Below are positions 8,707 through 15,389 of a stretch of DNA of 29,737 bases, one piece after another. The position numbers and the translations under genes were made by a program. Each line of letters starts with the position of its first letter. Position 1 is the first letter of the stretch. The stretch lies in assembly GCA_028825055.1 (NCBI GenBank), contig JAPKAW010000001.1, positions 1-29,737 of the forward strand, in the 5' to 3' direction. Source of the DNA: Flavobacteriales bacterium. GTDB lineage: Bacteria; Bacteroidota; Bacteroidia; Flavobacteriales_D; Sanyastnellaceae. A model generated the notes under the pieces. That model made no database searches. It was not told the DNA's origin and worked only from the letters and a program-made list of their open reading frames with translations.

Positions 8707-8805
8707 ATGAGAAAACGTCTTCTCTTAGTAGCTGTGATTTCCAGCATTGTGGCTAAGGGGGAAACGATCAGGTTACGACAAGTCAAATGCAAAAGTTTGA
8801 ACTAG
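8707..8805 (+). pseudogene. Possible truncated secreted-protein gene (signal-peptide remnant)
   Basis: A 32-codon ORF beginning MRKRLLLVAVISSIVA: positive N-region, hydrophobic core, small residue at the end, as in a signal peptide. It stops at TAG (8803-8805) after a short charged tail. The following 270 nt has no matching continuation that can be recognised. A decayed gene start is the best reading; a small real peptide or chance is possible. Confidence 0.25.
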
Positions 8806-8904
8806 AGAGTGAATTCTATTTTCTACGGTATCCTAGAGATATCATGGGCGCAGAGAGAAATACAAAACGGAGAACCGGGGGAAAACAACCAATTCTCCGC
8901 TTGG

Positions 8905-8923
8905 GTGACCCCGGGAGGGTCAC
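8905..8923. repeat. 16-bp copy of the tRNA-Arg 3' end inside a self-complementary element
   Basis: GTGACCCCGGGAGGGT (8905-8920) is identical to 10246-10261, which covers the discriminator, the 3' acceptor strand and part of the T arm of the tRNA-Arg gene, in the same orientation. The element is also a hairpin: GTGACCC (8905-8911) pairs with GGGTCAC (8917-8923). It could be the far att site of an element integrated at the tRNA, or an unrelated hairpin. Confidence 0.45.
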
Positions 8924-9073
8924 TCAATTAAACATACGCTATCGGCTTTGCAGGAATCGTCTGAGTCTGCTCCACTCGAACCAAAATCGTAAAGAAAGAA
9001 AGCATTCATTTCTTGCCTGATACTACGCCGACGCTGAGCCGTTAGAAGCGGGGTATTGAGATGAGTTTCCCCG

Positions 9074-10120
9074 TTAGTCACATAAGTCGTCATTGTTCAC
9101 ATCATAGCATGGGCAGTTTGTGCAGCCAACGATATTAGCTCCAGTCAATGTCGCACCTATATGCCAAGGATTACTTTGGTCAGGATAGGAATCATCTGAG
9201 AAGGTTGCGCCAGCGAGGATCGCACCACTCAAGTTGGCATTAGCTAGGTTTGTGCCACTGAAATCCCCGTCAGTAAAGTCGCCATTTGAGAGATCAGCGT
9301 ACATTAAATACGCATCAGAGAAATCGACACCATGTAGAGTGGCGTCGACGAGATCCGCACCGACTAAGTTGGCTCCTGATAAATCGATATCAGGGGCGTC
9401 CATTCCAGACGCGATATCATGGCCTTTAACTTCTTTAGGCCAAGTATAGAATCTTTTATTTAAAAAATGCATTGGGCCAAAATCTGTATATATAGGATCA
9501 CCTTCATAGTGGTAATCTGGTTCAGTATTCAGGGTAGATTTGGTGAGGCCTGACAAACCACCAAGGAAGTAACCGTCTAGAAATGCTGCTTTATCCGTGA
9601 ACTGTCCGTTTGGATATCCTAAATCGCCATCGATTACGTTAGCCCATTCTCCCATATATGTAATGTTTGCTTCGAGGTTTTCCCAACCTATAGAAACGGC
9701 GGTGCCATTAGATAAATTCATTATAGCTTGGTCAATCGCACTCATCACACTATTTAATGCCGGAATTCCAACATTGACAAGTTGTTTTAAACTCTCAGTT
9801 CCTGGGCTATTTAGGAGGCCGGCAAACCTATGCCACATGTAATCGTTGCAGAGTGATACTGAGTCGCTGATTAGTCTCATTTTTATGAGCTCAATGTCCT
9901 GAAAATCTTGGTTCGCTGCTAAGAATGTGAGTTCAGATTCTAGGCTATCTGTGTAAGCCTGAAGCGTTGAGATCTCAGCTTGCATAGTGTGTATTGTGGA
10001 TGCTAAACTTGAGAGATTCAAATTTATGTTTACCACACTTCCAGTAAGTGTGGTATCTATTATCTGTGCTCCAGCGTTCAATCCGGCCAGGAGAGCTACT
10101 AAGGTTACGATATACTTCAT
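9074..10120 (-). CDS. Secreted pentapeptide-repeat protein
   Basis: 348 residues with a signal peptide (cut near NAGAQ, residue 19). Residues about 33-68 look like a short coiled coil (SSLASTIHTMQAEISTLQAY and on). The middle is a helical and unclassified region. Residues 245-309 are a run of pentapeptide repeats, A(D/N)LxG type: IDLSGANLVGADL, GVDFSDAYLMYADL, then DFSGTNLANANLSGAIL. One more set is at 322-331. Such repeats fold into a right-handed quadrilateral beta-helix. The C-terminus is CTNCPCYDVNNDDLCD, Cys-rich with a DxNxD loop that might bind calcium. No T9SS domain is recognised. The role is unknown; export makes a gyrase-mimic role unlikely. It lies alone between decayed DNA and tRNA-Arg, with a low-GC look. 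Confidence 0.72.
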   Translation of the reverse strand: MKYIVTLVALLAGLNAGAQIIDTTLTGSVVNINLNLSSLASTIHTMQAEISTLQAYTDSLESELTFLAANQDFQDIELIKMRLISDSVSLCNDYMWHRFAGLLNSPGTESLKQLVNVGIPALNSVMSAIDQAIMNLSNGTAVSIGWENLEANITYMGEWANVIDGDLGYPNGQFTDKAAFLDGYFLGGLSGLTKSTLNTEPDYHYEGDPIYTDFGPMHFLNKRFYTWPKEVKGHDIASGMDAPDIDLSGANLVGADLVDATLHGVDFSDAYLMYADLSNGDFTDGDFSGTNLANANLSGAILAGATFSDDSYPDQSNPWHIGATLTGANIVGCTNCPCYDVNNDDLCD

Positions 10121-10156
10121 TACACTCTATTTGATAATAAAAATACGACATTAATC

Positions 10157-10178
10157 GTAGATTTATCTACTTTAATCG
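10157..10178. promoter_or_regulatory. Operator-like palindrome upstream of the pentapeptide-repeat gene
   Basis: GTAGAT TT ATCTAC (10157-10170) is a 6+6 inverted repeat, flanked by direct copies of TTAATCG at 10151-10157 and 10172-10178. It lies 37 nt upstream of the ATG at 10120, where a regulator could act. There is no recognisable promoter box next to it. Confidence 0.3.
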
Positions 10179-10203
10179 AAATACATGATTGGATTTTTTG
10201 ATT

Positions 10204-10241
10204 AAAACAAAAAAGCCTGCAAATCAGTGATTTACAAGCTT
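10204..10241 (-). terminator. Terminator of the tRNA-Arg transcript
   Basis: Read on the minus strand, AAGCTTGTAAATC (10241-10229) pairs with GATTTGCAGGCTT (10225-10213) around a 3-nt loop. The 13-bp stem includes two G-U pairs and is followed by TTTTTTGTTTT. It starts 6 nt after the mature tRNA end. Confidence 0.85.
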
Positions 10242-10246
10242 CTTTG

Positions 10247-10320
10247 TGACCCCGGGAGGGTTCGAACCTCCAACCATCAGAGCCGAAATCTGATATTCTA
10301 TCCAGTTGAACTACGGGGCC
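10247..10320 (-). tRNA. tRNA-Arg (anticodon UCG)
   Basis: A 74-nt cloverleaf. The acceptor strand GGCCCCG pairs with CGGGGTC (one G-U). The D arm is GTTC...GAAT. The anticodon stem TCAGA/TCTGA encloses the loop TTTCGGC, which gives anticodon TCG. The T arm is GGAGG-TTCGAAC-CCTCC. The discriminator is A, and CCA is not encoded, as is usual in Bacteroidota. It is preceded by a perfect -7 box and followed by a strong terminator, so it is a stand-alone transcript. Confidence 0.97.
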
Positions 10321-10329
10321 AATCGGGCG

Positions 10330-10337
10330 CAAAAGTA
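10330..10337 (-). promoter_or_regulatory. Promoter -7 box of tRNA-Arg (TACTTTTG)
   Basis: On the minus strand TACTTTTG matches the Bacteroidota sigma-A -7 consensus TAnnTTTG exactly. It ends 9 nt before the mature tRNA 5' end, so transcription would start within a few bases of the tRNA. A TTG at normal -33 spacing is not seen: the nearest ones leave 12 or 23 nt. Confidence 0.65.
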
Positions 10338-10451
10338 GCGGTTTTATTACAAACCTGAAACAACGTGCGGTGAAGTTAATCTGTGAAGCCTCTATTGCGG
10401 GTTTATCGGGTCCAAAATGGCCTTGTTTGATGCTATCGCAGTGAACGGCCG

Positions 10452-12134
10452 TTAATGCAATACAACCATACGCTGAACTCCGATTCCTCGCTCGGAGTGA
10501 ACCTGCATGAAGTAGGTGCCCATGGCCAAGTGTGATAGGTCGATCTGAGTCTGTTTGTCTACAATGTGACGAGCAAAAACGTGGCGCCCGCTGAAGTCAA
10601 ACAAGGACACATCGACACCTTCCCATTGCTCTAACAGCAAAAGTACCGTACCGCTGGTAGGGTTTGGGTAGAGTGAAAACTCCAAGGCCACTTCCTTTCC
10701 GAGTCCGACATCGGGAACGCAGATTTCGAGCGGTATAGGGTTGACCTCAATGACCGTTCCGGAGGCGAAGTCGATGTCTTCAAAAGCAGGGAAATTTGAA
10801 GGATAGCGTTCCGCTCTAAAGGTGAGATTCTGATTCAGGCTCAATTCGACACCTTGCTCCACAGGAGCGCCGCCCAATAGAGGCGTACGGTATTGCCAAG
10901 CCAACTCCGCGTCTTCTGTCAGTTCAAAAATCTCGCCGGTACGACCGCTACAAATTAGGTTATTTCCATTGCCCAAACGCTGAAAGGAACTCAAGCCACT
11001 GCTGTTCAATCCGGGCTGTGTGTAGGTCCATTCAAATGTTTCAGGTCCCCAACGGCCAGTTGTTTCGTCAAATTCGTACCCTCCTTCGTATTCGTCAAAG
11101 ATGGGGTTGATGATGGCCACTTCACTGTGCGTGCCAATACTGTCGGGTACGCGATTGTTGAAGACGAAAAACTTGACGAAATCAGGATTTCCAGGTTCCA
11201 CAGACGGGCCATTGCCCCAATGGATGTCGTGTTGGTAGAAGAGCTTTTGATCGGTGCTGTCTCCACGGTCGTAGGCAAGCGGATTGCCCCAACGCCAAAT
11301 TAAATCGTCGCTAAACGACCAATCGTGCCAGATGGTCCACACTTCATTGAAGGTGGGAATGCTCACTACAATTTGTCCGGCACTATCATAAAATGGATAG
11401 TAGTCTATGGAATTCATGTGGAGCCAATCGGCAGGTTGACTGCTGACTGATCCGAAGTTGACGTCGATTTTATTTTGATGATCAGCGATAACGCCAAAGT
11501 TCAGTTTCGTGCTGTCAAAATCCTGGACCAAATGATCCCAAGCCCGCCATTCCCAAATAACATCGGCACCACCATTTCCATTGGGTTGCAACTCAATGAG
11601 TTTGTCACTCCAAAGCACGCCCGCCTCCAGCAATTCCGGGTTTCGTCCATTTTCGATACATTCCAAGCTATCGATGGCTTCCCAACAAATCGCGATGACA
11701 TTTCCGGTTGGAGTCACGGTCATATCGTGATGAAGGCGTAGAGAATTACTGCTGGTCGTGAAGCTCCAGATTACTTCATTGTCCCACGTGCGGCGCTCGA
11801 TGGTCTCACCAGCTCCGCCAGCCCAAATGGTAGCATCTCCTGCGGAAGCAGGACGTGAGGTGATGATGATGTCCCCGTTGGGCTGCAAGTAACTGGTATT
11901 TCCTGGCCGTCTGAGGGAGTCCATTTCCCATTGATGAACGACTTCGCCACATCCATTGAGCAACATGGCTCTATGCTGGTTGTGCGGATAAATTAGCGTG
12001 TATCCATCCGTGAACAAATCGGGATTGTAGGCAATGGTGCCAACGGTGTTTTGACCGTGCACCCCTACCAATACGAGGCACATGGAAAGCAATAGAAAAG
12101 CAGGTCGTAAGGAGGTGTTTGGGCACATTATCAT
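10452..12134 (-). CDS. Arylsulfotransferase-like T9SS protein, second of a tandem pair
   Basis: 560 residues from the ATG at 12134-12132, chosen because it overlaps the upstream stop as ATGA and puts a signal peptide (cut near VHGQ, residue 28) at the N-terminus. An upstream in-frame start at 12218 would add a non-signal extension inside the preceding gene. The body is an arylsulfotransferase/ASST-like beta-propeller: LHHDMTVTPTGN (H135-D137), WEWRAWDHL (194-202), DWLHMNSIDYYP, WRWGNPLAYDRGD and QHDIHWGNG. Classical ASSTs move sulfate between phenolic compounds with a catalytic His; in this secreted branch the donor and acceptor are unknown. LYPNPTSGTV opens a type A T9SS domain at about residue 490, so the product is exported to the surface. 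It shares its key blocks with the gene upstream, a local duplication. Confidence 0.82.
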   Translation of the reverse strand: MIMCPNTSLRPAFLLLSMCLVLVGVHGQNTVGTIAYNPDLFTDGYTLIYPHNQHRAMLLNGCGEVVHQWEMDSLRRPGNTSYLQPNGDIIITSRPASAGDATIWAGGAGETIERRTWDNEVIWSFTTSSNSLRLHHDMTVTPTGNVIAICWEAIDSLECIENGRNPELLEAGVLWSDKLIELQPNGNGGADVIWEWRAWDHLVQDFDSTKLNFGVIADHQNKIDVNFGSVSSQPADWLHMNSIDYYPFYDSAGQIVVSIPTFNEVWTIWHDWSFSDDLIWRWGNPLAYDRGDSTDQKLFYQHDIHWGNGPSVEPGNPDFVKFFVFNNRVPDSIGTHSEVAIINPIFDEYEGGYEFDETTGRWGPETFEWTYTQPGLNSSGLSSFQRLGNGNNLICSGRTGEIFELTEDAELAWQYRTPLLGGAPVEQGVELSLNQNLTFRAERYPSNFPAFEDIDFASGTVIEVNPIPLEICVPDVGLGKEVALEFSLYPNPTSGTVLLLLEQWEGVDVSLFDFSGRHVFARHIVDKQTQIDLSHLAMGTYFMQVHSERGIGVQRMVVLH

Positions 12135-13810
12135 AGTTTCAAAATTACGGTACTCCCAAAGATTCCCCAAGCATCCTCCCAACGCAAAATATAACTCCCC
12201 GCAGGAAGATGTCCCCAAGCGAAAACCGTGATTCCGTGAATGGTTTCGTGCATCAATGGCCGTCCCATTGCATCGAACAGGTCAATGTCAATTGGACGGT
12301 TTGCTTGAAAATGAAATTGATCTGAAAAAGGAGTAGGGCCGAATGAAACCATGGGAGAAAGAGCGTCATTCGGCAAGTCAGTCCCTTCTGATGTGGTCGT
12401 GCAATCTGACGGGTACGGAGCCAATTCGACCGGTTCTCCGGGAGTGAGGTCTCTTCCTACCAAACCAGGGTAGTCGGGGCCGTAGCGGTAAGCTCTGAAT
12501 GTGCCGTTTTCTATGGGTTCATTGCCTTGAGTGTTGGGGCCGAATTGGCTGGTCGCGGTGATGTATTCCCAAACCTTTTCCCCTGTGGCAGTCACTTCGA
12601 ATAGCTTGCCATCGTCCCCTTCGCAAACAAGGGTGTTCCCATTGGGTAAGCGCTGTGCACCGCTGATAAATGAACTGTAAAAATCGGGATCCAATACGGC
12701 GGGGTATGTCCAGTCAAAGTCAGAAGGGCCAAAGGCCTCCTCTTCGAGTAGCAGATACGTTCCGTTATCTAACAGGGGCAATGTCAATTCATCCACTGAA
12801 CTGCGGGGTCCACCCGGACGGCTCACTCCGTTGTTGAATAGAAGCACGGTGGATGAGTTGGATTCGCTAGCCCCACCTTCTTCGTAGTGAATCCAATGGG
12901 GGTCATGTTGACCGAACAGTTGACGATCCTCTGCCTCTCCTCGACCATATGCCTCGGGGTTCCCCCAGCGGTACAACACATCACCTCCTTGCCCTGCGGC
13001 CCCTCCCGATGAGCTGGTCGCTTCGTCCGAAGTGGTGCTGTGATCGATGATGTAAAACTCATTCCAGCGTCGGCTATTCAGCATGATTTGATCCAGTGTC
13101 TCATTGTAATGGATGGCATTGCAATGGAACCAATCACCGCTGTTTTGGCTCATCGGTCCTCCACCTCCAGGGCTCTCGTAATTGATGTCGAAACGGTGGG
13201 GGAAATCAGCGGGCTCTCCATAGTTCGGTAAGTTTGGATCAACATTTTGAATGAGATGATCCCAGGCATGCCATTCCCAAACAATGTTTCCTTCACTCGT
13301 ACCGACGGGCTCAATTTCTACAATCTGAGGTGGCCAGAGGGGTGAATCTCCCACGCGACCGAGCGTCTGCGCCTCCTCATTGGAATGGAATTCCCACGCA
13401 ATCAATAGGATATTGCCATTGGGCAAAACCGCCATGTCATGATGATGGTGGGCTTCCTCCGATGCGTAATCGAAGGACCATTCGAGCACGCCATCCCAAG
13501 AAAACCTTTCCAGTCTTCCACCTATGCCTCCTCCAAAGAAGACCGAGCCGCTTAGACGTGCGGTCCGCAATAGCGAGCCATCCTCCAAGAGGTAAGAAGA
13601 TTCTCCCATCCTGTAATCACTTTCCCATTGGTTTACCACCCTTCCGCAATTGTCAATCAAATGACTTTGCGTAGCGGAGTTTGCAGACACGAGTGTGTAC
13701 CCATCAAATGATTCAGGAGTGTTCTGAATGAGTCCAATCGTGGGTGTTTGGGCCAATCCACTTGTGAGAAAGGCTCCCAATAAAAGGATCAATATGGTGA
13801 TGTTTCGCAT
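12131..13810 (-). CDS. Arylsulfotransferase-like T9SS protein, first of a tandem pair
   Basis: 559 residues with a signal peptide (cut near GLAQ, residue 21). It has the same blocks as the downstream paralogue: HHHHDMAVLPNGN (H121-D125), WEWHAWDHL (178-186), GDWFHCNAIHYN, YRWGNPEAYGRG and QHDPHWIH. The invariant HHD, Trp/His and QHD sites suggest that both copies keep the same active centre. The C-terminal domain starts VSFGPTPFSDQFHF and ends GSYILRWEDAWGIFGSTVILKL: strand pattern of a type A sorting domain but GPTP in place of YPNP. A low-complexity insert (SGGAAGQGG) sits before the WGNP block. Its TGA overlaps the next ATG by 4 nt, so the two genes are translationally coupled. Substrate unknown; sulfated algal phenolics or polysaccharides would fit a marine host but this is inference. 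Confidence 0.82.
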   Translation of the reverse strand: MRNITILILLLGAFLTSGLAQTPTIGLIQNTPESFDGYTLVSANSATQSHLIDNCGRVVNQWESDYRMGESSYLLEDGSLLRTARLSGSVFFGGGIGGRLERFSWDGVLEWSFDYASEEAHHHHDMAVLPNGNILLIAWEFHSNEEAQTLGRVGDSPLWPPQIVEIEPVGTSEGNIVWEWHAWDHLIQNVDPNLPNYGEPADFPHRFDINYESPGGGGPMSQNSGDWFHCNAIHYNETLDQIMLNSRRWNEFYIIDHSTTSDEATSSSGGAAGQGGDVLYRWGNPEAYGRGEAEDRQLFGQHDPHWIHYEEGGASESNSSTVLLFNNGVSRPGGPRSSVDELTLPLLDNGTYLLLEEEAFGPSDFDWTYPAVLDPDFYSSFISGAQRLPNGNTLVCEGDDGKLFEVTATGEKVWEYITATSQFGPNTQGNEPIENGTFRAYRYGPDYPGLVGRDLTPGEPVELAPYPSDCTTTSEGTDLPNDALSPMVSFGPTPFSDQFHFQANRPIDIDLFDAMGRPLMHETIHGITVFAWGHLPAGSYILRWEDAWGIFGSTVILKL

Positions 13811-13977
13811 TCAGATTGAAATTGGCGTTTTCGGTGTGTTTTACCGGATTCAAAATAAAATAAAATTCGTTTTTAATCTAATATCCGAAGCGTTTCGAAA
13901 TTTAATTTATTTCAAATGATGTCCACGCTTAAAGGCCAGAGATTCTCGCATCGGCGGTATTTTGTAAATTGTCCTCC

Positions 13978-14787
13978 ATGAAGGGTTTTTTATGGAAAGG
14001 CATATTGGGAGTCGCGCTAGCACTAATCTTCAATCCTGTGTTGGCGGATCATTGGGTTTATCAGGACTCAGAACGATCCCCCAGCCAAAAAACGGCCTTG
14101 ATCATCATGAATGGCTTTGGTGGGAGTAAATCTGCCTGCAAAGCGCAATTTGCATTTTGGAAGGAACAAGGGATGGACGTCTTCATTCCAGAAGTTTTGC
14201 TTCGGCCATCGCTCGAGTCGAGCTCGGTTGCCATGGAGAGTTTTATGGATGAATATGGCATTGCGGAGTATGCAGAGGTGCGTTCAATTTGTTACATCGC
14301 AGGGGCATTCTTACTCCATACGTATCTCGAATCGCACGCACTTCCCAATCTCAGATACGTGATTTACGATCGGAGTCCAATCCAAGAGCGGGCGCCACAA
14401 GCTGTGATGGCGGCAATTCCTGTTTTGGGCACTTGGATGAAAGGAAAAGTATTGAAAGACTTAAGCGAAGCAGTGTGGCCGGCCCCCATCGTTTCTCCAG
14501 AGGTTGTGACAGGTCTTTCCATTGAAAACCGGGCAACGGGTCTCATGCGCTGGCTGCAAGATGAAGCGGAGGCGCTCGGTCCGTTTGAATTCGATTGGAA
14601 AAAAATAGACAGAAACGCTTCTGACGCATTTCATGTGGCTTTGGATCATGACATGATGTACACACGATGGGACATCTTAGGCGCACCATTCTTACACTTT
14701 TTTGCGCACGGTGTTTTTCCAGAAGACGTATCGCGTGAACGGTTGACAAACCATCCATTCGATAAAAATCAGCCCATTCCCGAATGA
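13978..14787 (+). CDS. Alpha/beta-hydrolase-like protein lacking an obvious nucleophile serine, first gene of lipid operon
   Basis: 269 residues from the ATG at 13978; a TTG nine bases upstream is possible. It begins with a hydrophobic signal or anchor segment ending VLADHW. The fold resembles a lipase or esterase: strand plus oxyanion-like loop ALIIMNGFGGSK, then KEQGMDVFIPEVLLR, and SICYIAGAFLLHTYL where the nucleophile elbow should be. That elbow reads AGAFL rather than GxSxG, so the catalytic Ser seems absent and activity is doubtful. The last codons overlap the CDP-alcohol phosphatidyltransferase start (ATGA), which ties it to phospholipid metabolism. E. coli ynbC, also a predicted alpha/beta hydrolase, sits in the comparable ynbABCD cluster. 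A role in handling a lipid head group or acyl chain is inferred only from context. Confidence 0.6.
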   Translation: MKGFLWKGILGVALALIFNPVLADHWVYQDSERSPSQKTALIIMNGFGGSKSACKAQFAFWKEQGMDVFIPEVLLRPSLESSSVAMESFMDEYGIAEYAEVRSICYIAGAFLLHTYLESHALPNLRYVIYDRSPIQERAPQAVMAAIPVLGTWMKGKVLKDLSEAVWPAPIVSPEVVTGLSIENRATGLMRWLQDEAEALGPFEFDWKKIDRNASDAFHVALDHDMMYTRWDILGAPFLHFFAHGVFPEDVSRERLTNHPFDKNQPIPE

Positions 14788-15389
14788 GAATACCTAGTAC
14801 ATATGCGCTCAAGCCGGCATTCCAACGGTTATTGAATCCAGTCGTTGCTTTGTTGCGAAGGGTTGGGGTGACGCCAAATGGATTGACATGGTCAGCCTTG
14901 GTGTTGTCGGGTGTGATGGGTTGGATGTTTGTTCAGGGACAGGAGCAACCGGTATGGTTTTTTGTCATTGTAATGTCTTTGCTGTTGCGCATGATTTTGA
15001 ATGCGTTGGATGGCATGATGGCTCGATCTCATGACATGGCAACCAAAGGCGGCGCCGTTTTGAATGAACTGGGTGATGTGGTCAGTGATGCCTTAGTGAT
15101 GTGGCCCCTAGCGCTAATGTCTGGCTTGCATGCAGGATGGGTAGGTCTTTTATTATGGCTGTCTGCGGTCAACGAATTATCCGGGGTTTTAGGCGGTTGG
15201 CTCAATGGTGAGCGACGCTATGATGGTCCCATGGGCAAAAGTGACCGTACTTTGGCTTGGGGTGTTCTCTGCTTGTTCCTTGGATTTGAAGCCGATGTCA
15301 GCGAGGGCTTGCCGATTGCGCTTTGTGTTGTCTTTTTGTGCTTGATTTGGAGCACGGCCATTCGGATCAAAAAAACGGTCAGATTATGA
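14784..15389 (+). CDS. CDP-alcohol phosphatidyltransferase, YnbA-like variant
   Basis: A 201-residue integral membrane enzyme that should replace CMP on a CDP-lipid with an alcohol head group. The family signature is present but shifted: DGMMAR (D76-R81), eight residues, G90, then LNELGD (N94, D98) and D102. The canonical motif is DxxDGxxAR-x8-GxxxDxxxD; here N73 and N94 replace two of the metal-binding Asp, while D102 adds one further on. I recall the LNELGDVxSD pattern from the YnbA-type branch, but I cannot align it here. Hydrophobic helices flank the motif. It overlaps both neighbours by 4 nt (ATGA at both ends) and precedes a CdsA-type gene, which would supply its CDP-diacylglycerol. The head group is unknown. 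Confidence 0.85.
   Translation: MRIPSTYALKPAFQRLLNPVVALLRRVGVTPNGLTWSALVLSGVMGWMFVQGQEQPVWFFVIVMSLLLRMILNALDGMMARSHDMATKGGAVLNELGDVVSDALVMWPLALMSGLHAGWVGLLLWLSAVNELSGVLGGWLNGERRYDGPMGKSDRTLAWGVLCLFLGFEADVSEGLPIALCVVFLCLIWSTAIRIKKTVRL

Larger units (their letters stand above)
8577..9073. other. About 500 nt without a convincing gene; hairpins and a possible gene remnant
   Basis: No ORF here has recognisable protein features over its length. At 8707-8805 a 32-codon ORF (MRKRLLLVAVISSIVAKGE...) looks like the start of a signal peptide and then hits TAG, which may mark a decayed secreted-protein gene. Downstream are an inverted repeat CGGAGAA/TTCTCCG (8868-8874 and 8893-8899) and the self-complementary tRNA-like element at 8905-8923. 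A 77-codon ORF at 8787-9020 runs straight through both hairpins and is basic and low in complexity, so it is not called. Confidence 0.5.

Noticed and set aside
8787..9020. 77-codon plus-strand ORF in the oxidase-to-pentapeptide gap
   Set aside because: Basic, no family features, and runs through two hairpins and the tRNA-like repeat; likely chance.
9049..9073. CGGGG/CCCCG inverted repeat just after the pentapeptide gene as terminator
   Set aside because: Five-base stem with a 15-nt loop and no T-run on the minus strand; too weak to call.
10452..12218. Longer frame of the second arylsulfotransferase gene starting at 12218
   Set aside because: It would overlap the upstream gene by 88 nt and put a non-signal extension before the signal peptide. 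The ATG at 12134 overlaps the upstream stop as ATGA and gives a normal N-terminus.
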